Origin: Deltaproteobacteria bacterium
GTDB taxonomy: Bacteria; Myxococcota_A; UBA9160; SMWR01
DNA: 7,384 nucleotides
NCBI GenBank assembly: GCA_029261905.1
Contig: JAJDAM010000166.1
Location: forward strand, 1-7,384
Direction: 5' to 3'
A program made the translations under genes and the position numbers. Positions 5,347 through 7,384 of this stretch are shown piece after piece (positions within the stretch are counted from its first letter, which is position 1; each line of letters begins with the position of its first letter). Under the pieces are notes generated by a model. It saw only the letters and a list, made by a program, of their open reading frames with translations, made no database searches and was not told where the DNA came from.

Positions 5347-6002
5347 CCCGGCGATTGACCGATGAACTGGTTGCCGATCTGGCTCGCGACCTCGAACCCG
5401 TGCGGCCGGTGGCGCGCCTTCGCGTCGTCAGCGCGGCGGCATTGGCACTTTGGGGGGTCGCCGTCGTGTTGGCGTGGTTTCTCGACGGGCATGCACCCGA
5501 GCCCGAGGCCTGGCCGTGGCAGCATTTCGTGGGGCTGGCCGGATTGGGAGTCGCCGGGCTCGGCGGAATCGTGGCGTCACTCGCGAACGCGGTCCCCGGT
5601 CGCGAGCCCACCGCGAAGGTCGGACTCTACGCCATGGGGCTTGGCGTCAGCGCTGCTTTGGCCGCCGGAATGTCGGGCGCTTGGGGTGCCGGCAGTGGTT
5701 CGTACCAGGGAAGCCTGGGTTGCGTCGTTCGCAGCATCGCGATCGGCTCCGCACCGCTGTTGATCGCCGGCCTGTTCGTGATGCGCGGCGCGGTCAGCCA
5801 GTTTCGAGGTGCAGCTTGTCTCGTGCTGGTCGGGTCTGCCGGCTTGGGCGCACTCGCCGTGCAGGCGACTTGCCCGACCTTGACCGGGGGGCATGTGTTG
5901 GTCGGGCACTGCGTGGGGCCGCTCGTGCTCGCCGCGCTGGCATCGCTTCCGCTCGCGGCGGTCTGGGGCCGAAGTTCATCGTTGCACGCAACGAAGTCGT
6001 GA
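5343..6002 (+). CDS. NrsF/DUF1109-like membrane anti-sigma factor
   Basis: The 219-residue product has a short charged N-terminal arm (MTRRLTDELVADLARDLEPV), probably cytoplasmic, and then six hydrophobic segments at about 29-47, 61-84, 92-114, 128-148, 155-176 and 186-207. This matches the six-helix DUF1109/NrsF plan, in which the N-terminal part and membrane domain hold the cognate ECF factor inactive at the inner membrane. Caulobacter NrsF releases SigF under heavy-metal or oxidative stress through conserved cysteines. Here cysteines lie at 127 (GCVVR, start of helix 4), 159, 177 (ATCP) and 190 (GHC); 127 and 190 are the best sensor candidates by context (inference). Gly/Ala content is high, so sequence similarity alone is weak, but the four-base overlap with the sigma gene and the strong ribosome-binding site make the role convincing. 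The signal sensed is unknown. Confidence 0.8.
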   Translation: MTRRLTDELVADLARDLEPVRPVARLRVVSAAALALWGVAVVLAWFLDGHAPEPEAWPWQHFVGLAGLGVAGLGGIVASLANAVPGREPTAKVGLYAMGLGVSAALAAGMSGAWGAGSGSYQGSLGCVVRSIAIGSAPLLIAGLFVMRGAVSQFRGAACLVLVGSAGLGALAVQATCPTLTGGHVLVGHCVGPLVLAALASLPLAAVWGRSSSLHATKS

Positions 6003-6032
6003 TTCCCGCCACACCCATCGAACATCGACGTT

Positions 6033-6593
6033 ATGTTGGGTCTCGTGAGCGAAACCCGTTTCTTGATCATCCGACACGCAGAGTCCGAATGGAACGCGCG
6101 CGAGCGTTGGCAGGGCCACGGCGACCCGCCGCTCTCGGCGCGGGGCCGCAGCCAGGCCGAGTCGGCCGCCGATGCGTTGGCGGACGAAAAGATCGACGTG
6201 TTGTACGCGAGCGATCTGGTACGGGCGATCGAAACGGCGACCATCATCGGGGCGCGCTGGGGGCTCGAGCCGCAGCTGAATCGGAACTTGCGTGAACTCG
6301 AGATCGGCGATTGGACCGGCTTGACCCGCCCGCAGATCGAGCAGCAGGCCGGCGAGCTGTTGGCTCGCTTCGAGGCGGAAGAGCCCAATGTTCGCCCCGG
6401 CGGTGGAGAGAATCGCCGCGAGATCCGCATCCGGATTCGCCGCGAGATGGCGAAGATCGCCGCCAACCATCCCTCGCAGACCGTCGCGGTCGTGACCCAT
6501 CTGGGTGCACTGCGGGCGCTGTTTCCCGGAAGCAAGCCAGCCAATGCCGAATGGCGCTGGGCGGAAACTTCAGGACTTCAGCTGAAAATCTGA
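6033..6593 (+). CDS. Histidine phosphatase superfamily (phosphoglycerate mutase-like) protein
   Basis: The 186-residue product has the single-domain phosphoglycerate mutase/histidine phosphatase fold. The phospho-accepting motif is IIRHAESEWN (Arg14, His15 nucleophile), with Ala where most members have Gly. It is followed by PPLSARGRSQAE (32-43), SDLVRAIETA with Arg64, NLRELEIGDWTG with Glu88, and VVTHLGALRAL with His156; the catalytic tetrad is complete. Members include cofactor-dependent mutases, alpha-ribazole phosphatase and broad phosphatases; the substrate cannot be read from this sequence. At 186 residues it is shorter than glycolytic mutases (about 250), which favours a phosphatase. 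The ATG at 6033 is given, but a GTG at 6045 (protein starting MSETRFLIIRHAE) is equally plausible, as neither has a strong ribosome-binding site. It follows the anti-sigma gene by 30 bp and may be co-transcribed, though a functional link is only inferred. Confidence 0.88.
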   Translation: MLGLVSETRFLIIRHAESEWNARERWQGHGDPPLSARGRSQAESAADALADEKIDVLYASDLVRAIETATIIGARWGLEPQLNRNLRELEIGDWTGLTRPQIEQQAGELLARFEAEEPNVRPGGGENRREIRIRIRREMAKIAANHPSQTVAVVTHLGALRALFPGSKPANAEWRWAETSGLQLKI

Positions 6594-6598
6594 CGGTT

Positions 6599-6615
6599 CG
6601 GGCTCGATCAGCCCG
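6599..6615. terminator. Hairpin at the convergent gene ends
   Basis: CGGGCT (6599-6604) and AGCCCG (6610-6615) form a six-pair, GC-rich stem with a five-base loop between the stop of the histidine phosphatase gene (6593) and across the stop of the minus-strand kinase-like gene (6610-6608). It is symmetrical, so it can form in both transcripts. No adjacent U tract is present on either strand, so classical intrinsic termination is doubtful. Confidence 0.35.
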
Positions 6616-7384
6616 TGAAGCGATCGAACAGTTCCGGCGACACGAACCGACGCTTCTGCTCGAGCACGCAGTTCTTCTGCCAGAATGCGCTGAACGAGAG
6701 TTCGAGAAAGCTCATGTACGGGCGGACGTCCGGCACGGAGTTCTCGGCGAGCGTGTCCAGAAAGAACTCGCGATCCGATCCGAGCCAGCGGATCGAGGCC
6801 TTCGCGGCGCCGATGCCGACCGGAACGCGTGCACCGAGGCTTTCGACGTCGATTCCGCGAACCCGTCCGTCGGGGCAGACCACGAAATTCTTTCGGATCG
6901 CGTCGGTGCAGTCGTAACCGATCCACAGCTCGCCCGGGGTGATCCGGTCCACGAGCGCGTCGAGTTCGCGATGACGAGCCGCACTCAGTACACCCACGCC
7001 GTGGAGAAAGGCGAGGTCGAGATGCAGCGCGTGGTGGTAGTCGGTCTGATCGGTCTTGACCCGTACCGGATCTTTGGAATTGAGTATGCCGAACAGCCGC
7101 GCGAGCTTCGCGACAATGTCGCGGTTCGCGTCCGTCAGCGGTTGCCCCTCGATGTATTCCACCCACAGCTCGTTTTCCTTGCGCAGGATCAGGCCGGGGT
7201 AGATCTGTTCAGCGCCAAAGGTCCGAAGGTTAGCGGCGACCGTCTCGGCTTCGAATGAGTCGGCCATGCACACCCGTTTGACCGAGTGGCCTTCGATCTC
7301 GACGCGGTACACCTGCTGGTTTCGCGGAGGTCGATTGCCGAACCAGCTCGACAGCCGGCCGCGAATGCGCCGGTTCAGCGGATG
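6608..7384 (-). CDS. Kinase-fold (APH-like) protein with variant catalytic loop, 5' end outside window
   Basis: The frame is open from the right edge to a TGA at 6610-6608, 258 codons. A GTG at 7312 is a possible start, but the 24 codons upstream look coding and no good ribosome-binding site precedes it, so I treat the gene as cut by the edge. Numbered from that GTG: VKRV (11-14) may carry the ATP lysine; ELWVEYIEGQPL (48-59) is the hinge typical of aminoglycoside-phosphotransferase and lipopolysaccharide-kinase relatives; CTDAIRKNFVV (135-145) aligns with the catalytic HGDxxxxN loop, keeping Asp137 and Asn142 but with Cys-Thr for His-Gly; RGIDVES (152-158) fits the metal-binding Asp155. The C-terminal part is helical and aromatic-rich (YMSFLELSFSAFW, 199-211). 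It may phosphorylate a small molecule or sugar, or be a regulatory pseudokinase. The substrate is unknown. The gene is convergent with the histidine phosphatase gene, with 14 bp between stops. Confidence 0.6.
   Translation of the reverse strand, partial: HPLNRRIRGRLSSWFGNRPPRNQQVYRVEIEGHSVKRVCMADSFEAETVAANLRTFGAEQIYPGLILRKENELWVEYIEGQPLTDANRDIVAKLARLFGILNSKDPVRVKTDQTDYHHALHLDLAFLHGVGVLSAARHRELDALVDRITPGELWIGYDCTDAIRKNFVVCPDGRVRGIDVESLGARVPVGIGAAKASIRWLGSDREFFLDTLAENSVPDVRPYMSFLELSFSAFWQKNCVLEQKRRFVSPELFDRFTG

Noticed and set aside
5627..6544. 305-codon minus-strand open frame opposite the NrsF-like and phosphatase genes
   Set aside because: It spans two clearly recognised genes on the other strand, has no recognisable motif, and its composition is that of a GC-rich shadow.
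1..7384. A new multi-gene defence, biosynthetic or mobile system
   Set aside because: The genes resolve into housekeeping and regulatory families with ordinary spacing. The unusual signals are non-coding repeats and sites, not a gene cassette.

Overview
The window is ordinary-looking chromosomal DNA from a GC-rich bacterium. Frequent GTG starts, dense antisense open frames caused by high GC, and the gene content (Amidase_3 hydrolase, RNase PH, RdgB, ECF sigma factor with an NrsF-like partner) suggest a proteobacterial, myxococcal or desulfobacterial-type lineage. I cannot place it more precisely from sequence alone. I saw no prophage, CRISPR array, tRNA, rRNA, toxin-antitoxin or defence cassette, and no clear new multi-gene system.

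Layout from left to right. (1) The 3' end of a DnaQ-like 3'-5' exonuclease gene (+, cut by the left edge). (2) A convergent LarA-type nickel-pincer racemase gene (-, 513-1826) with all expected active-site residues and no cofactor-synthesis genes nearby. (3) Divergent from it across 76 bp, a + strand run: exported N-acetylmuramoyl-L-alanine amidase (1903-2712), RNase PH (2838-3569) and RdgB nucleotide house-cleaning phosphatase (3566-4174). rph and rdgB overlap by four bases. A decayed 13-15 bp tandem repeat fills the leader of rph. (4) A 167-bp near-palindromic element (4171-4337) lies between rdgB and a small convergent unknown gene (-, 4334-4627). The CTAG at each end of the element supplies the TAG stop of the gene it abuts. 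(5) A second + strand run: ECF sigma factor (4774-5346), NrsF/DUF1109-like six-helix membrane anti-sigma factor (5343-6002, four-base overlap) and a histidine-phosphatase-superfamily protein (6033-6593). The 146-bp region before the sigma gene holds a plausible ECF-type promoter and two palindromes. (6) A convergent kinase-fold gene on the minus strand (6608 to the right edge, 5' end missing).

Functionally, the amidase acts on cell-wall peptidoglycan in the periplasm. RNase PH trims RNA 3' ends and RdgB removes non-canonical purine triphosphates, a common gene pairing. The sigma/NrsF pair looks like a stress-sensing transcription switch that may control its own promoter. The observations most worth checking are the palindromic element at a shared CTAG stop site, the rph leader repeat, and the palindromes and promoter ahead of the sigma gene.
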